A stretch of 43,846 nucleotides of DNA from Steroidobacteraceae bacterium (GTDB lineage Bacteria > Pseudomonadota > Gammaproteobacteria > Steroidobacterales > Steroidobacteraceae). Position 1 is the first letter of the stretch. Each line of letters starts with the position of its first letter. Below are positions 1-9,289 of the stretch, piece by piece. A program made the position numbers and the translations under genes. The notes beneath the pieces were generated by a model, which did not search any database, was not told where the DNA came from, and worked only from the letters and a program-made list of their open reading frames with translations. The stretch covers positions 1 through 43,846 of the forward strand of contig JADGHX010000019.1 in NCBI GenBank assembly GCA_019683695.1, in the 5' to 3' direction.

Positions 1-1047
1 GCATTTCGGGCAGCGCCAGTACCAGCCCACACTGTGCAACCCACAGTCGTCGCACTGATACCGCCCGCCTGTATCGCTCATGCGCGTGAGCATGGCGCCC
101 AGCGCACGAGCTTCGGCCGGAGACGTGTTACTGCCTGCCAGCTCCGGCAGGCGCGGCACTCCTAGCGTCGGAAGAGCGGTCGCAAGCAGCCACGCGAGTT
201 GCCGCTCGGTTACGCGTCCGGTGCTGCGCAAGCGCGCGGTGAGCTCGTCGACGATGCCCTCGTCTCCCAGCTGGCTTGCCAGCGCCAGCACCCGCGGGAT
301 GATTTCAAGGGCCAGAGAAGGGGCCGCTTCCAGCGCGAGGAGGTATGCGGTGAGCGCGCCCGAGGCATCGCCCGACGCCTCGATGATCCGCGCGGAGAGA
401 ATTCCGGCCCGCGGCAGACTTTCATCATGCGATCGCGCTTGCCGCAGCAGCAGCTGCGCGCGATCCAGGTCGCCCTGCAGAAGAGCTTGCTCCGTGAGCT
501 CGCAAAGGTAGTGGGCGGCGACACGCTTCTGCTCTTCCTGAACGGGCGGTGGCAGCTCGTGGAAGATCTTCAGTGCGTTCGGCCAATCCATCTGCTGCTC
601 GTACACGCGCAGCAGATGCTCCAGGGCGGAATTCCGGTAGTCCCGCGACGCGGAGAGCTCTTCGAAGATGCGCTCGGCGCGGTCCATGAGCCCGGCGCTC
701 AGGTAGTCCTGCCCCAGCGCAAAGGCGGCTTTCTCGCGCAGTGCCGGCGGCCCCTGCTCGCGCAGGCGCGAGTGCACGGCGATGGCGCGTTCCACCTCGC
801 CGCGCCGCCTGAACAGGCTGCCGAGCGCGAACTGGATTTCCGTGGCATCGCCTTCGGCTTCCGCCACGCGAGCGAAGACTTCCGCCGCGCGATCGATGCG
901 ATCGTTGATGAGGTGCTCGAGACCGAGATAGTAGTCACGCGGCAGACGCACCGTGCGCGCCGCTCCGCTGCGCCGGCCGAGATACCAGGCGGCCGCGCCC
1001 ACCAGCACGAACGCAAGACCCAGCAGGAATGGCGGCAGATCGATCAC
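1..1047 (-). CDS. lapB: LapB (YciM), LPS assembly/LpxC-turnover regulator, 3' end cut by window edge
   Basis: Inner-membrane TPR protein that in the known family recruits FtsH to degrade LpxC and so balances LPS synthesis. The frame opens with GTG at 1047; the first residues VIDLPPFLLGLAFVLVGAAA form one membrane segment, followed by LPRDYYLGLEHLINDR and helical TPR repeats rich in Ala, Glu and Arg. The last codons in the window read QCDDCG, then WYWRCPKC, which is the C-terminal rubredoxin-like metal site (CxxCG and CPxC) typical of LapB. About 349 codons are present and roughly 40 are expected beyond the edge. It lies downstream of ihfB, as is usual, but the small partner gene lapA normally between them was not found. 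The start is chosen because the membrane segment follows directly; no strong Shine-Dalgarno is visible. Confidence 0.9.
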   Translation of the reverse strand, partial: MIDLPPFLLGLAFVLVGAAAWYLGRRSGAARTVRLPRDYYLGLEHLINDRIDRAAEVFARVAEAEGDATEIQFALGSLFRRRGEVERAIAVHSRLREQGPPALREKAAFALGQDYLSAGLMDRAERIFEELSASRDYRNSALEHLLRVYEQQMDWPNALKIFHELPPPVQEEQKRVAAHYLCELTEQALLQGDLDRAQLLLRQARSHDESLPRAGILSARIIEASGDASGALTAYLLALEAAPSLALEIIPRVLALASQLGDEGIVDELTARLRSTGRVTERQLAWLLATALPTLGVPRLPELAGSNTSPAEARALGAMLTRMSDTGGRYQCDDCGLHSVGWYWRCPKC

Positions 1048-1357
1048 GCGCCAAGGCTAGCAGCTTGTCGAACGCGCCGGGCAGTGGGCGTGCGTGGTGA
1101 GGCACGTCGCCACGACAAGGGGTATCTGCCGCACCAACCGGAGCGGAGTCTCGAACCTGCCGCGCAGAACCCGGTGCACAGGCGGAGCCGGCACGAGTCA
1201 CGCCTTGGGTAGCGGCGGAGAATAGAAGGGCTCGGAAAATTGCCGCGCCGGAATCGGATTCAGAGGAACGGCCGGCAACGGATGCGCCTGCCGGAAGAAG
1301 AAGAAACGAAGTCCGGGTCGCGAAGAAATCGCTGGCGGGCGACTTCTTCCCCGGGGG
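1048..1357. other. Intergenic stretch between ihfB and lapB with no recognised gene
   Basis: About 310 bp. All three minus-strand frames were read for a LapA-like protein (about 90 residues, two hydrophobic helices) and none fits. The only long open frame is Ala/Arg/Gly-rich without membrane helices. No clear terminator or promoter was seen. Confidence 0.5.
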
Positions 1358-1660
1358 TCAGTCGCGGATCGGGCGTCCCGCGCCGTCGTTCACGCGCTCG
1401 CGCAGGTCCTTGCCGGGCTTGAAGTGCGGGACGTATTTCCCGGAGAGGGCCACGGCCTCCCCTGTCTTGGGGTTGCGGCCCTGGCGCGGCGGGCGGAAGT
1501 GCAGCGAAAAGCTGCCGAAGCCTCGAATCTCGATCCGTTCGCCCGCGGAGAGCGCGTCGCTCATGATTTCCAGGATCTGCTTCAGCGCCAGCTCGACGTC
1601 CTTGGCAGGCAGGTGCTTCTGCTTGGCCGTGATGATCTCGATGAGTTCCGACTTCGTCAT
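1358..1660 (-). CDS. ihfB: Integration host factor beta subunit
   Basis: DNA-bending nucleoid protein that pairs with IHF-alpha and acts in replication, recombination and transcription. The 100-residue product starts [10 protein letters not shown] and carries the HU/IHF fold, with the beta-arm core [16 protein letters not shown] and the tip GRNPKTGE, where the Pro intercalates into DNA. The start at 1660 is preferred over an upstream ATG six codons earlier because GAAAGGCGAG sits just before it and the protein then begins as in the family. It follows rpsA on the same strand, the classic rpsA-ihfB pair, with a hairpin between the two. Confidence 0.97.
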   Translation of the reverse strand: MTKSELIEIITAKQKHLPAKDVELALKQILEIMSDALSAGERIEIRGFGSFSLHFRPPRQGRNPKTGEAVALSGKYVPHFKPGKDLRERVNDGAGRPIRD

Positions 1661-1684
1661 GTCTCGCCTTTCAGGCACCCCGAA

Positions 1685-1704
1685 AGAGCCCGCAACCGGG
1701 CTCT
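1685..1704 (-). terminator. Hairpin between rpsA and ihfB (weak terminator or attenuator)
   Basis: Perfect 8-bp stem AGAGCCCG/CGGGCTCT with a 4-nt loop, 70 nt past the rpsA stop. On the minus strand only two further T follow before CGGGG, so read-through into ihfB is expected. Confidence 0.45.
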
Positions 1705-1773
1705 CCCAACGACCGGCGCGGCGCAGGCGGCGAGGCCCGCGCCGCGCGTTTTCGGTCGCTCCCGTTCCGGCGG

Positions 1774-3450
1774 TCAGCTGCGGTCGCCGATGTGCTCCTT
1801 CAGCAGATCGCCCAGGCTCGTGCCGCTGGACGTCTGATCGGAGGAGCGATAGCTCTGCACCGCCTCCGCCTCCTCATGTATTTCTTTCGCCTTGATGGAG
1901 AGCGAGATCGTGCGAGTCTTGCGGTCCACGCCAGTGAACTTCGCCTCGATCTCCTCGCCCTCCCTGAGCACGGTGCGCGCATCCTCCACCCGATCGCGCC
2001 CCAGCTCGGACGCGCGCAGCTGGCCCTCGACCCCGTTGCCGAGATCGATGATGGCGCCCCGCGCATCCACTTCCTTGACGATACCGCGCACGATGGTGCC
2101 CTTCGGGTTCTCCGCGATGTAGGCGGAGAAGGGATCCTTCGCGAGCTGCTTGATGCCGAGGCTGATGCGCTCGCGCTCCGGATCGATGGACAGCACCATC
2201 GCCTCGATCTGCTGACCTTTCTGGTAATTGCGCACGGCTTCCTCGCCGGGCTGATCCCAGGAGATGTCGGACAGGTGCACGAGGCCGTCGATGTTGCCCG
2301 GCAGGCCGATGAAGATGCCGAAGTCCGTGATGGACTTGATCTGGCCGGTGACGCGGTCGCCGCGGTTGTAGTTTTCCGCGAACTCCTTCCAGGGGTTCGC
2401 CTGGCACTGCTTGAGGCCGAGGGAGATGCGGCGGCGCTCCTCGTCGACGTCGAGCACCATGACCTCCACTTCCTGGCCCGTGTGCACGACCTTCGCAGGG
2501 TTCACGTTCTTGTTGGTCCAGTCCATCTCGGACACGTGGACCAGACCCTCGACGCCATCTTCGATTTCCACGAACGCGCCGTAGTCGGCAATGTTCGTGA
2601 CCTTGCCGAACACGCGCGTGTGCGGCGGGTAGCGCCGGGAGATGTTCTCCCACGGATCGGCGCCGAGCTGCTTGAGGCCGAGGCTCACGCGCGAGCGCTC
2701 GCGGTCGAACTTCAGGATGCGCACATCGATCTCGTCGCCGACCTTGACGACTTCGGAAGGATGCTTGACGCGCTTCCACGCCATGTCCGTGATGTGCAGC
2801 AGGCCATCGATGCCGCCCAGGTCGACGAACGCGCCGTAGTCGGTGAGATTCTTCACCGTGCCGCGCACGACCGCGCCTTCCTGCAGGTTTTCCATGAGCG
2901 CGCTGCGCTCGGCGGAGAACTCCTGCTCGACGACGGCACGCCGCGAAACGACGACGTTATTGCGCTTCTGATCGAGCTTGATGACCTTGAACTCGAGCGG
3001 CTTGTTCTCGAGGTATGACGTATCGCGCACCGGGCGCACATCCACGAGCGAGCCCGGCAGGAACGCGCGGACGTTCTCGATTTCCACCGTGAAACCGCCC
3101 TTGACGCGGCCGGTGATCACACCCGTGACGATCTCCGAATTCTGGAAGGCCTGCTCGAGGCGCGTCCACGTGCGGGCACGCTTTGCCTTCTCGCGGGACA
3201 GCCGGGTCTCTCCGGTGCCATCCTCGACGGAATCGAGCGCGACCTCGACTTCGTCGCCCGCCTTGACCTCCACCTCACCACGTTCGTTCTTGAACTGTTC
3301 GACGGGGATCACGGCCTCGGACTTGAGGCCCACGTTGACGATGACGACGTCATCCGTGACCTCCACGACGAGCCCCGTCAGGATCATGCCGGGGCGAATA
3401 CGTTTGTTGGCGAGACTTTCTTCGAAGAGCTGAGCGAAACTTTCTGTCAT
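1774..3450 (-). CDS. rpsA: 30S ribosomal protein S1
   Basis: Binds mRNA on the 30S subunit and is needed to initiate translation on most messages. At 558 residues it matches the six-domain gammaproteobacterial form (E. coli 557). Successive S1 OB-fold repeats begin near residues 21, 106, 192, 277, 364 and 451; the later ones show the usual core such as [18 protein letters not shown] and [20 protein letters not shown]. The N-terminus [13 protein letters not shown] is the conserved S2-docking segment. It lies between cmk and ihfB. The 165-bp leader before it is long enough for the S1 autoregulation known in E. coli, but I did not resolve the structure. Confidence 0.99.
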   Translation of the reverse strand: MTESFAQLFEESLANKRIRPGMILTGLVVEVTDDVVIVNVGLKSEAVIPVEQFKNERGEVEVKAGDEVEVALDSVEDGTGETRLSREKAKRARTWTRLEQAFQNSEIVTGVITGRVKGGFTVEIENVRAFLPGSLVDVRPVRDTSYLENKPLEFKVIKLDQKRNNVVVSRRAVVEQEFSAERSALMENLQEGAVVRGTVKNLTDYGAFVDLGGIDGLLHITDMAWKRVKHPSEVVKVGDEIDVRILKFDRERSRVSLGLKQLGADPWENISRRYPPHTRVFGKVTNIADYGAFVEIEDGVEGLVHVSEMDWTNKNVNPAKVVHTGQEVEVMVLDVDEERRRISLGLKQCQANPWKEFAENYNRGDRVTGQIKSITDFGIFIGLPGNIDGLVHLSDISWDQPGEEAVRNYQKGQQIEAMVLSIDPERERISLGIKQLAKDPFSAYIAENPKGTIVRGIVKEVDARGAIIDLGNGVEGQLRASELGRDRVEDARTVLREGEEIEAKFTGVDRKTRTISLSIKAKEIHEEAEAVQSYRSSDQTSSGTSLGDLLKEHIGDRS

Positions 3451-3615
3451 ACCTTCACTTCGCGCGGCCGGCCCGTCCCGATGACGAGGTGCTCGCGCAT
3501 GTACTGGAGCGCATCCGCTGCGACCCAGGCAGTTGCATTTCCGGTCCCGCCGTCCATGCGGGCCGACACACCGTTACACTTTCCGCAAATTCGCGACACG
3601 ACGCCTTCGAAACAA

Positions 3616-4296
3616 TCAGGGCCAGAGCGAGCGGCTGCGTCCGATGGCGAGTACGCGATCGACGACCTGCCCGATCGACAGACCGGTGGAATCGATCACC
3701 TCGGCATCCGGCGCGGGCTTCAACGGAGCCACCGCACGGGTCGAGTCCCGGGAATCCCGCTCGGCTATCTCGCGCGAAAGGGCGGGAAGGCTAACATCCG
3801 AACCCTTGTCTTTCAACTGCTTATAGCGCCGCAAGGCGCGCTCTTCGGCGCTCGCAGTGAGGAAGATCTTGAGGGCGGCATCGGGAAAAACCACCGTCCC
3901 CATGTCGCGCCCGTCCGCCACGAGCCCGGGGGGCTGCGCAAAGGCGCGCTGGCGCGCCAGGAGCGCCTCCCGCACCTCCGGCCAGGCCGCCACGCGTGAG
4001 GCTCCGCTGCCGGTAGTCTCCGAGCGCAGCTCGGAGGTCACATCCTCCCCGTCCAGGGTGATGCGCTCGGTGCCGTCGCTCTGGCTGCCGAACGTCACGT
4101 TCATGGCGCCGGCCAGGCGGGCGTGGCCCTGAACGTCCTGCGGGTCGAGCCCCGCGCGGGCGCCAGCCAGGGCCGTGAGCCGATAGAGCGCCCCGCTGTC
4201 GAGCAGGTGCCAGCCCGCGTGCCGGGCCACGGCACGGGCGATGGTGCCCTTGCCGGAGCCGCTGGGACCATCGATGGTGACGACCGGTGGCGCCAT
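3616..4296 (-). CDS. cmk: Cytidylate kinase
   Basis: Phosphorylates CMP and dCMP with ATP in pyrimidine salvage and RNA turnover. The 226-residue protein begins with the P-loop GPSGSGKGT (residues 10-18), followed by the CMP-binding region with LDSGALYR and the conserved [15 protein letters not shown]. The lid region has [11 protein letters not shown]. It starts 8 nt after the aroA stop and sits upstream of rpsA, the widely conserved aroA-cmk-rpsA order. Length and motifs are normal. Confidence 0.98.
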   Translation of the reverse strand: MAPPVVTIDGPSGSGKGTIARAVARHAGWHLLDSGALYRLTALAGARAGLDPQDVQGHARLAGAMNVTFGSQSDGTERITLDGEDVTSELRSETTGSGASRVAAWPEVREALLARQRAFAQPPGLVADGRDMGTVVFPDAALKIFLTASAEERALRRYKQLKDKGSDVSLPALSREIAERDSRDSTRAVAPLKPAPDAEVIDSTGLSIGQVVDRVLAIGRSRSLWP

Positions 4297-4304
4297 TTAC
4301 GCCG

Positions 4305-5630
4305 TCAAACCGTGTCGATCTGCAGCCCGGCGCTCCGCGCGATGTTCACGAAGCCGGGGAATGAGGTGGCGACGTTGGCCACATCACGAATCTCGAGGGG
4401 GCCCGCGGCGCGCGCGCTCGCCACCGCGAAGGACATGGCAATCCGATGGTCGCCGTGACTGTCGATGGTGCCTCCGGAGAAGCCCGAGCCGCCGCGGATC
4501 CAGATGCCATCGGGGAGCAACTCGTGTTCCACGCCAAGCCGCGCGAGCCCCTCCGCCATCACGGCGAGGCGATCGCTTTCCTTCACGCGCAGCTCGTGCG
4601 CGCCACGAACGAGCGTCTCCCCCTCCGCACAGGCGGCGGCGATGAAGAACACGGGGAACTCATCGATCGACAGCGGCACCAGCGATTCCGGCACGGTGAT
4701 GCCGCGCAGCCGGCTCGCGCGCACTTCGATGTCCGCCAGCGGCTCCCCCGTGAAGCGGCCCTGCTGCTCGGGCGTGCCTTTCGGCCGGACGCGAATGTCC
4801 GCGCCCATCATGACGAGCATGTCGAGCAGGCCGGTGCGGGTCGGATTGACGCCGACGTTGCGAATCGTGAGGCCGTTCTTCGCCGCGAGGCAGCCGAGCA
4901 CCATGAAGAACGCGGCGGACGAGAAATCCCCCGGCACCTCCACGCGCGTACCCCGCAGCACCTGCCCGCCTTCGATGGCGACTACACGATCGTTCCGGAG
5001 CACCTCCACGCCGAACTGCGCGAGCATGCGCTCGGTGTGATCCCGAGTAGGCGCTGGCTCGACCACACGCGTGCGGCCATCCGCGCGCAACGCTGCAAGC
5101 AGCAGCGCGGATTTCACCTGCGCGCTCGCAACGGGCAACTCGTAATCGATGGCCTTCAGCTGCCGGCCCCCGCGGATCTGCACCGGCGGCGTGCCGTTCT
5201 GCGTGGTGATGTCCGCGTTCATGAGCCGGAGCGGCACCGCGACCCGCTCCATCGGGCGCTTCATGAGCGACGAATCCCCGATGAGCGTGGAGTCGAACTT
5301 CTGACCTGCCAGCAGACCCATGAAGAGCCGCATGGCCGTGCCGGCATTGCCCATGTCGAGCGGCGCGGCGGGCGCGTTGAACCCCTCAGGCCCCACGCCG
5401 TGCACGACAACGCGGTTGCCCGCGAAACGCGCGATGTTCACCCCAAGGCTGCGCAACGCTGCGAGCGTGGCAAGGCAATCCTCGCTTTCGAGGAACCCGG
5501 TGATCTCCGTTTCACCTTCGGCGATGCCGCCCAGCATGAGCGCGCGATGCGAGATGGACTTGTCGCCCGGCACGCTCAGCTCGCCGCCGATAACGCTTCC
5601 GGGTTGGCAGAAATAACGCTGTATCGTCAT
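4305..5630 (-). CDS. aroA: 3-phosphoshikimate 1-carboxyvinyltransferase (EPSP synthase), class II-like
   Basis: Joins shikimate-3-phosphate and PEP in the sixth step of the shikimate pathway. The chosen start MTIQRYFCQPG at 5630 gives 441 residues; a longer frame reaching 5687 runs into pheA and lacks family sequence. Motifs are VPGDKSISHRALM (21-33), GNAGTAMRL (94-102), SAQVK, RDHTE, NPTR, ESLVPLSIDEFPV and RVKESDRL. GDKS, SAQxK, RxHxE and NxTR are the motifs I recall for class II enzymes of the CP4 type rather than class I E. coli AroA. The residue matching E. coli Gly96 is still Gly (GNAGT), so natural glyphosate tolerance through that position is not implied. It starts 4 nt after the pheA stop. 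Confidence 0.96.
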   Translation of the reverse strand: MTIQRYFCQPGSVIGGELSVPGDKSISHRALMLGGIAEGETEITGFLESEDCLATLAALRSLGVNIARFAGNRVVVHGVGPEGFNAPAAPLDMGNAGTAMRLFMGLLAGQKFDSTLIGDSSLMKRPMERVAVPLRLMNADITTQNGTPPVQIRGGRQLKAIDYELPVASAQVKSALLLAALRADGRTRVVEPAPTRDHTERMLAQFGVEVLRNDRVVAIEGGQVLRGTRVEVPGDFSSAAFFMVLGCLAAKNGLTIRNVGVNPTRTGLLDMLVMMGADIRVRPKGTPEQQGRFTGEPLADIEVRASRLRGITVPESLVPLSIDEFPVFFIAAACAEGETLVRGAHELRVKESDRLAVMAEGLARLGVEHELLPDGIWIRGGSGFSGGTIDSHGDHRIAMSFAVASARAAGPLEIRDVANVATSFPGFVNIARSAGLQIDTV

Positions 5631-5634
5631 GTCA

Positions 5635-6828
5635 CTACGCCGTGACGGCGCGCGGATAGGAACCAAGCACGCGGAACAGCGATGCACGCCGCTTCAGCGC
5701 CTCGAGCGCCTTGGCCACGTGCTTGTCTTCCGCGTGCCCTTCGATGTCGATGAAGAACACGTAATCCCACTTGCGCCGGTGAGACGGCCGCGACTCGATG
5801 CGAGTCATGTTCACCTTGTATCGCGACAGCGGTTCGAGCAGGTGGAACAGCGCGCCCGAGGTATCGGTGTGCGCCACGGAGACGAGGAGCGTCGTGCGGT
5901 CGTCCCCACTCGGCCGGAAGAGCTTGCGGCCCAGAACGAAGAAGCGCGTGGTGTTGTCCGGGCGGTCCTCGATCTCCGCGGCGAGCACCTTCAGGCCGTA
6001 GATCTCCGCGGCCGTCTGGCCCGCAATGGCGGCAGTGCCCTTCTCGTCCCGCGCGCGGCGCGCGCCTTCGGCGTTGCTGGACACGGGCACGCGCTCCACA
6101 TCCGGCAAATGATCGTCGAGCCACACGCGGCACTGCGCGAGCGCCTGCGCATGCGCGCACACGCGCTGGATGCGATCCAGCGAATCCATGTTGCCCATGA
6201 GGAAATGGTGGATGCGCAGCTCGACTTCGCCGCAGATCTTCAGCGGCGAATTGAGGAAGCGATCGAGCGTGTTGTTCACCACCCCTTCGGTGGAGTTCTC
6301 GATGGGCACGATGCCGAAGTCCGCCGCGCCCGACTCCACCTCATGAAACACCTCGTCCGTGGAGGGCAATGCCAGCGCCCGCACGGAATGCCCGAAGTGC
6401 GTGTACACGGCCGTCTGCGTGAAGGTGCCCTCCGGGCCGAGGAAGGCCACCTTGAGCGGCTCCTGCTGCGCAAGGCACGCGGACATGATCTCGCGGAACA
6501 GGCGCAGCACTTCCTCGTTCCGCAGCGGCCCCTTGTTCCGCGCCTTCGCCATGCGCAGGACCTGGGCTTCCCGCTCGGGCCGGTAGAAATCGACCGTACG
6601 CCCGTCCAGCGTCTTGGAAATGCCCACGAGCTGCGCGAGCCTCGCGCGCTCGTTCAGCAGGTTGTGGATTTTCTCGTCTACCGCATCGATGCGACTGCGC
6701 ACCTGCTCGAGATCCACCGGCGCGGCGTCGCGGGAGGAGCGCTCGGCGGCCTTGCGGCTCGCGCGCGTTCTCACTGCAGTACGTTTCGCGCCGGTGCGGG
6801 GTGCAGATCGGGATTGCTTGCGCGCCAT
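5635..6828 (-). CDS. pheA: Bifunctional chorismate mutase/prephenate dehydratase (P-protein)
   Basis: Turns chorismate into prephenate and then phenylpyruvate for phenylalanine synthesis. The start MARKQSRSAP at 6828 gives 397 residues. A basic, probably disordered stretch (1-37) precedes the AroQ chorismate mutase helices (about 39-125, with RSRIDAVDEKI and ERARLAQLVG). Next come the dehydratase domain (about 127-305, with FLGPEGTFTQ, IPIENSTEG-like VPIENSTEGVVNNTLD and NTTRFFVLG) and a C-terminal ACT domain (about 313-390) with the Phe-binding ESRPS motif. The ACT domain implies feedback inhibition by phenylalanine. It lies between serA and aroA. No strong Shine-Dalgarno is seen, so the exact start is less certain than the product. 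Confidence 0.96.
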   Translation of the reverse strand: MARKQSRSAPRTGAKRTAVRTRASRKAAERSSRDAAPVDLEQVRSRIDAVDEKIHNLLNERARLAQLVGISKTLDGRTVDFYRPEREAQVLRMAKARNKGPLRNEEVLRLFREIMSACLAQQEPLKVAFLGPEGTFTQTAVYTHFGHSVRALALPSTDEVFHEVESGAADFGIVPIENSTEGVVNNTLDRFLNSPLKICGEVELRIHHFLMGNMDSLDRIQRVCAHAQALAQCRVWLDDHLPDVERVPVSSNAEGARRARDEKGTAAIAGQTAAEIYGLKVLAAEIEDRPDNTTRFFVLGRKLFRPSGDDRTTLLVSVAHTDTSGALFHLLEPLSRYKVNMTRIESRPSHRRKWDYVFFIDIEGHAEDKHVAKALEALKRRASLFRVLGSYPRAVTA

Positions 6829-6842
6829 GTGAGTGTGTGGCC

Positions 6843-8012
6843 TCAGACGAGGCGTGCGGACAGCACGCCGTCGATCGCCCTGATCCGGGCGACCAGCTCT
6901 TCCGGTACCGCGCCGTCCGCATCGATGAGCGTGTAGGCGTATTCGCCCCGGGACTTGTTCAGCAGGTCCGCGATGTTGAGGCCCGCCGACGCAAGACACG
7001 TGGAGATCTGGCCCACCATGTTCGGCACGTTGCTGTTCGCGATGGCGAGCCGCGCGGTATTCGGCGCACGGGGCAACACCGCTTCGGGGTAGTTGACGCT
7101 GTTGCGGATGTTCCCGTTTTCCAGGAAGTCGCGCAGCGTATCCGCCACCATGACGGCGCAGTTCTCTTCGGCTTCGCCCGTGGAGGCACCGAGGTGCGGC
7201 AGCGTGATGACCTTGGGATGGGATTTCAGCGCGTTCTTCGGGAAGTCGCACACGTAGGCATGCAGGCGACCATCGTCCAGCGCGGCGATGATGGCCTGAT
7301 CGTCCACGATGGCGGCGCGGGAGAAATTGAGGACCACCCCGCTCTTCTTCATGAGCTTCAGGCGCGCCGCGTTGACCAGGCCGCGCGTGTCATTCGTGAG
7401 CGGCACGTGCACGGTGACGACGTCGGAGCGCGCAAAGAGATCGTCGAGCGACAGCGCCTGCTCCACATTCGATGAGAGCTGCCACGCACGCTGCACGGTG
7501 ATCTGCGGATCGTAGCCGAGCACCTTCATGCCGAGCGCATGCGCGGAGTTGGCCACATGCACGCCGATGGCGCCGAGCCCCACGACGCCGAGCGTGCGGC
7601 CCGGAATCTCGAAACCGACGAATTTCTTCTTGCCGGCCTCGACCGCCTTGTCGATGGCTTCGTCGTCGCCTTCGAGGGAGCGGGCGAAGTCCCACGCCTG
7701 GCAGATGTTGCGCGCAGCGAGGAACAGGCTGGCGAGCACCAGTTCCTTTACCGCGTTCGCATTGGCGCCGGGCGCGTTGAAGACGGGAACGCCCCGCTTG
7801 CTGAGCGCAGCCACCGGGATGTTGTTCGTGCCCGCACCGGCGCGGCCAACGGCGAGCACGGATTCCGGCACGACCATGCTGTGCATGTCGGCGGAGCGCA
7901 CGAGGATGCCGTGCGGATCGGCGATGTCCGGGGCGATGTCGTAGCGATCGCGCGGCAGCCGCTCGAGGCCGCGCGCACTGATGTTGTTGAGCGTCTGGAT
8001 TCGGAAGCGCAT
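6843..8012 (-). CDS. serA: D-3-phosphoglycerate dehydrogenase, short ACT-domain form
   Basis: Oxidises 3-phosphoglycerate to 3-phosphohydroxypyruvate, the first step of serine synthesis. The 389-residue protein has the D-isomer dehydrogenase fold: a substrate lobe (VGRAGAGTNNIPV), a central NAD domain with GVVGLGAIG near residue 145, the catalytic Arg in NFSRAAIVDD and the His in LPHLGASTGEAEEN. The segment usually carrying the catalytic Glu reads YVCDFPKN, a form I recall from the short SerA group. A C-terminal ACT domain (about 315-389, IANSNVPNMVGQIS) probably binds serine. It sits between serC and pheA, 14 nt before pheA. In the Pseudomonas version of this cluster the neighbour of pheA is hisC, not serA. 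Confidence 0.95.
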   Translation of the reverse strand: MRFRIQTLNNISARGLERLPRDRYDIAPDIADPHGILVRSADMHSMVVPESVLAVGRAGAGTNNIPVAALSKRGVPVFNAPGANANAVKELVLASLFLAARNICQAWDFARSLEGDDEAIDKAVEAGKKKFVGFEIPGRTLGVVGLGAIGVHVANSAHALGMKVLGYDPQITVQRAWQLSSNVEQALSLDDLFARSDVVTVHVPLTNDTRGLVNAARLKLMKKSGVVLNFSRAAIVDDQAIIAALDDGRLHAYVCDFPKNALKSHPKVITLPHLGASTGEAEENCAVMVADTLRDFLENGNIRNSVNYPEAVLPRAPNTARLAIANSNVPNMVGQISTCLASAGLNIADLLNKSRGEYAYTLIDADGAVPEELVARIRAIDGVLSARLV

Positions 8013-8037
8013 GTCGGGAGCTCGAGTTCGCGCGGGT

Positions 8038-9117
8038 TCAGCCGTAACGGCGTTCGAATTCCTTCATGAAGGCGATCAGGGCGTCCACCCCTTCGGGCGG
8101 CATCGCGTTGTAGATGCTCGCGCGCATGCCGCCGACCGACCGGTGCCCTTCGAGGTACGCAAGTCCCGCCGCGTTCGCCTCCGCGATGAAGGTCTTGTCC
8201 AGCTCGGGGTTCGCGAGCGTGAAAGGCACGTTCATCCACGAGCGGCAATGCTTCGCCACGGGATTGCGGTAGAAGCCGGACGCGTCGATGGCTGCGTAAA
8301 GCTTCTCGGCCTTGGCGCGGTTGCGCTCGGCAATCCACGTGAGCCCGCCGTTGCGCTTCAGCCATTTGAACACCAGGCCCGCGAGATACCACGCGAACGT
8401 CGGCGGCGTGTTGGACATGGAGCCGTTCGCCGCCATCTCGGTGTAATCGAGGATCGACGGCGTGCCTGGCCGGGCGCGACCGAGCAGATCCTCCCGCACG
8501 ATGACGACGGCGAGGCCGGCCGGACCGATGTTCTTCTGCGCGCTCGCGTAGATGATGCCGAACTTCGACACATCCAGCGGGCGCGACAGGAGCGTCGAGG
8601 ACATGTCCGCCACGAGCGGCACGTTGCCCGTGTCCGGGATGTACGGAAATTCCACGCCGCCGATGGTTTCGTTCGGCGTGTAGTGCACGTACGCCGCGTT
8701 CGGAGTGAGCTTCAGCGCGCTCTGCTCCGGCACGGTGGTGTACTTCGACGCGGCTTCATCCGCCGCGATGTTCACCTTGCAGAAGCGCTTCGCCTCACCC
8801 AGCGCCTTCTTCGACCAGGACCCGGTATTGATGTAATCCACGACCGAGTCGGGCGTGGTGAGATTCGCCGGCACGGCGGCGAACTGACCCGTGCCGCCAC
8901 CCTGCAGGAAAAGCACCTTGTAGTTCGCCGGCACGGCCAGCAACTCGCGCAGCACGCTTTCCGCCTCCTGCGCACAGGCGATGAAGGCCTTGCCGCGATG
9001 GCTCACTTCCATGACGGACATGCCGGAGCCCTGCCAGTCGAGCAGCTCCTCGCGAGCCTGTTGAAGGACTTCCAGGGGCAGGGTGGCCGGCCCCGCGGCG
9101 AAATTGAATACGCGCAC
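8038..9117 (-). CDS. serC: Phosphoserine aminotransferase
   Basis: PLP enzyme converting 3-phosphohydroxypyruvate and glutamate to phosphoserine; related roles in pyridoxal synthesis are known in the family. A GTG start at 9117 is chosen because AAAGGGA lies 6 nt upstream and the protein then begins [20 protein letters not shown], the standard N-terminus; the longer open frame upstream is Arg-rich and meaningless. At 359 residues it matches E. coli (362). The PLP lysine is in [12 protein letters not shown], and substrate residues are in [14 protein letters not shown]. With serA directly downstream, two of the three serine-pathway genes are co-transcribed. Confidence 0.97.
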   Translation of the reverse strand: MRVFNFAAGPATLPLEVLQQAREELLDWQGSGMSVMEVSHRGKAFIACAQEAESVLRELLAVPANYKVLFLQGGGTGQFAAVPANLTTPDSVVDYINTGSWSKKALGEAKRFCKVNIAADEAASKYTTVPEQSALKLTPNAAYVHYTPNETIGGVEFPYIPDTGNVPLVADMSSTLLSRPLDVSKFGIIYASAQKNIGPAGLAVVIVREDLLGRARPGTPSILDYTEMAANGSMSNTPPTFAWYLAGLVFKWLKRNGGLTWIAERNRAKAEKLYAAIDASGFYRNPVAKHCRSWMNVPFTLANPELDKTFIAEANAAGLAYLEGHRSVGGMRASIYNAMPPEGVDALIAFMKEFERRYG

Positions 9118-9157
9118 GAGATCCCTTTGAAAATCGGACCAATCGGGAATGCGCGAT

Positions 9158-9189
9158 CTTATACAACTCGGCCGCCGTTTTGGCGGCCG
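9158..9189 (-). promoter_or_regulatory. Candidate serC promoter with an overlapping perfect dyad
   Basis: A TATAAG -10 candidate (9163-9158, minus strand) lies about 40 nt before the serC GTG. Just upstream is a dyad with 8-bp arms CGGCCGCC (9169-9176) and GGCGGCCG (9182-9189) around GTTTT, at the -35 position, where no -35 hexamer is visible. The dyad could be an operator or the gyrA terminator stem, but no T-run follows on the minus strand. Confidence 0.35.
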
Positions 9190-9289
9190 ATTTCCCGTTA
9201 CGCGCGCAGCAAAGATTGGCACCTGCGCACAGCGCCTGACCGGAAGGGTGCGCGTGGCAGCGGGAGCACGCCCGCTGCCACGCAGACGA

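Noticed and set aside
9169-9189. Perfect 8-bp hairpin as a gyrA terminator
   Set aside because: No T-run follows it on the minus strand and a -10-like element begins 6 nt later, so it is listed as a possible control site instead.
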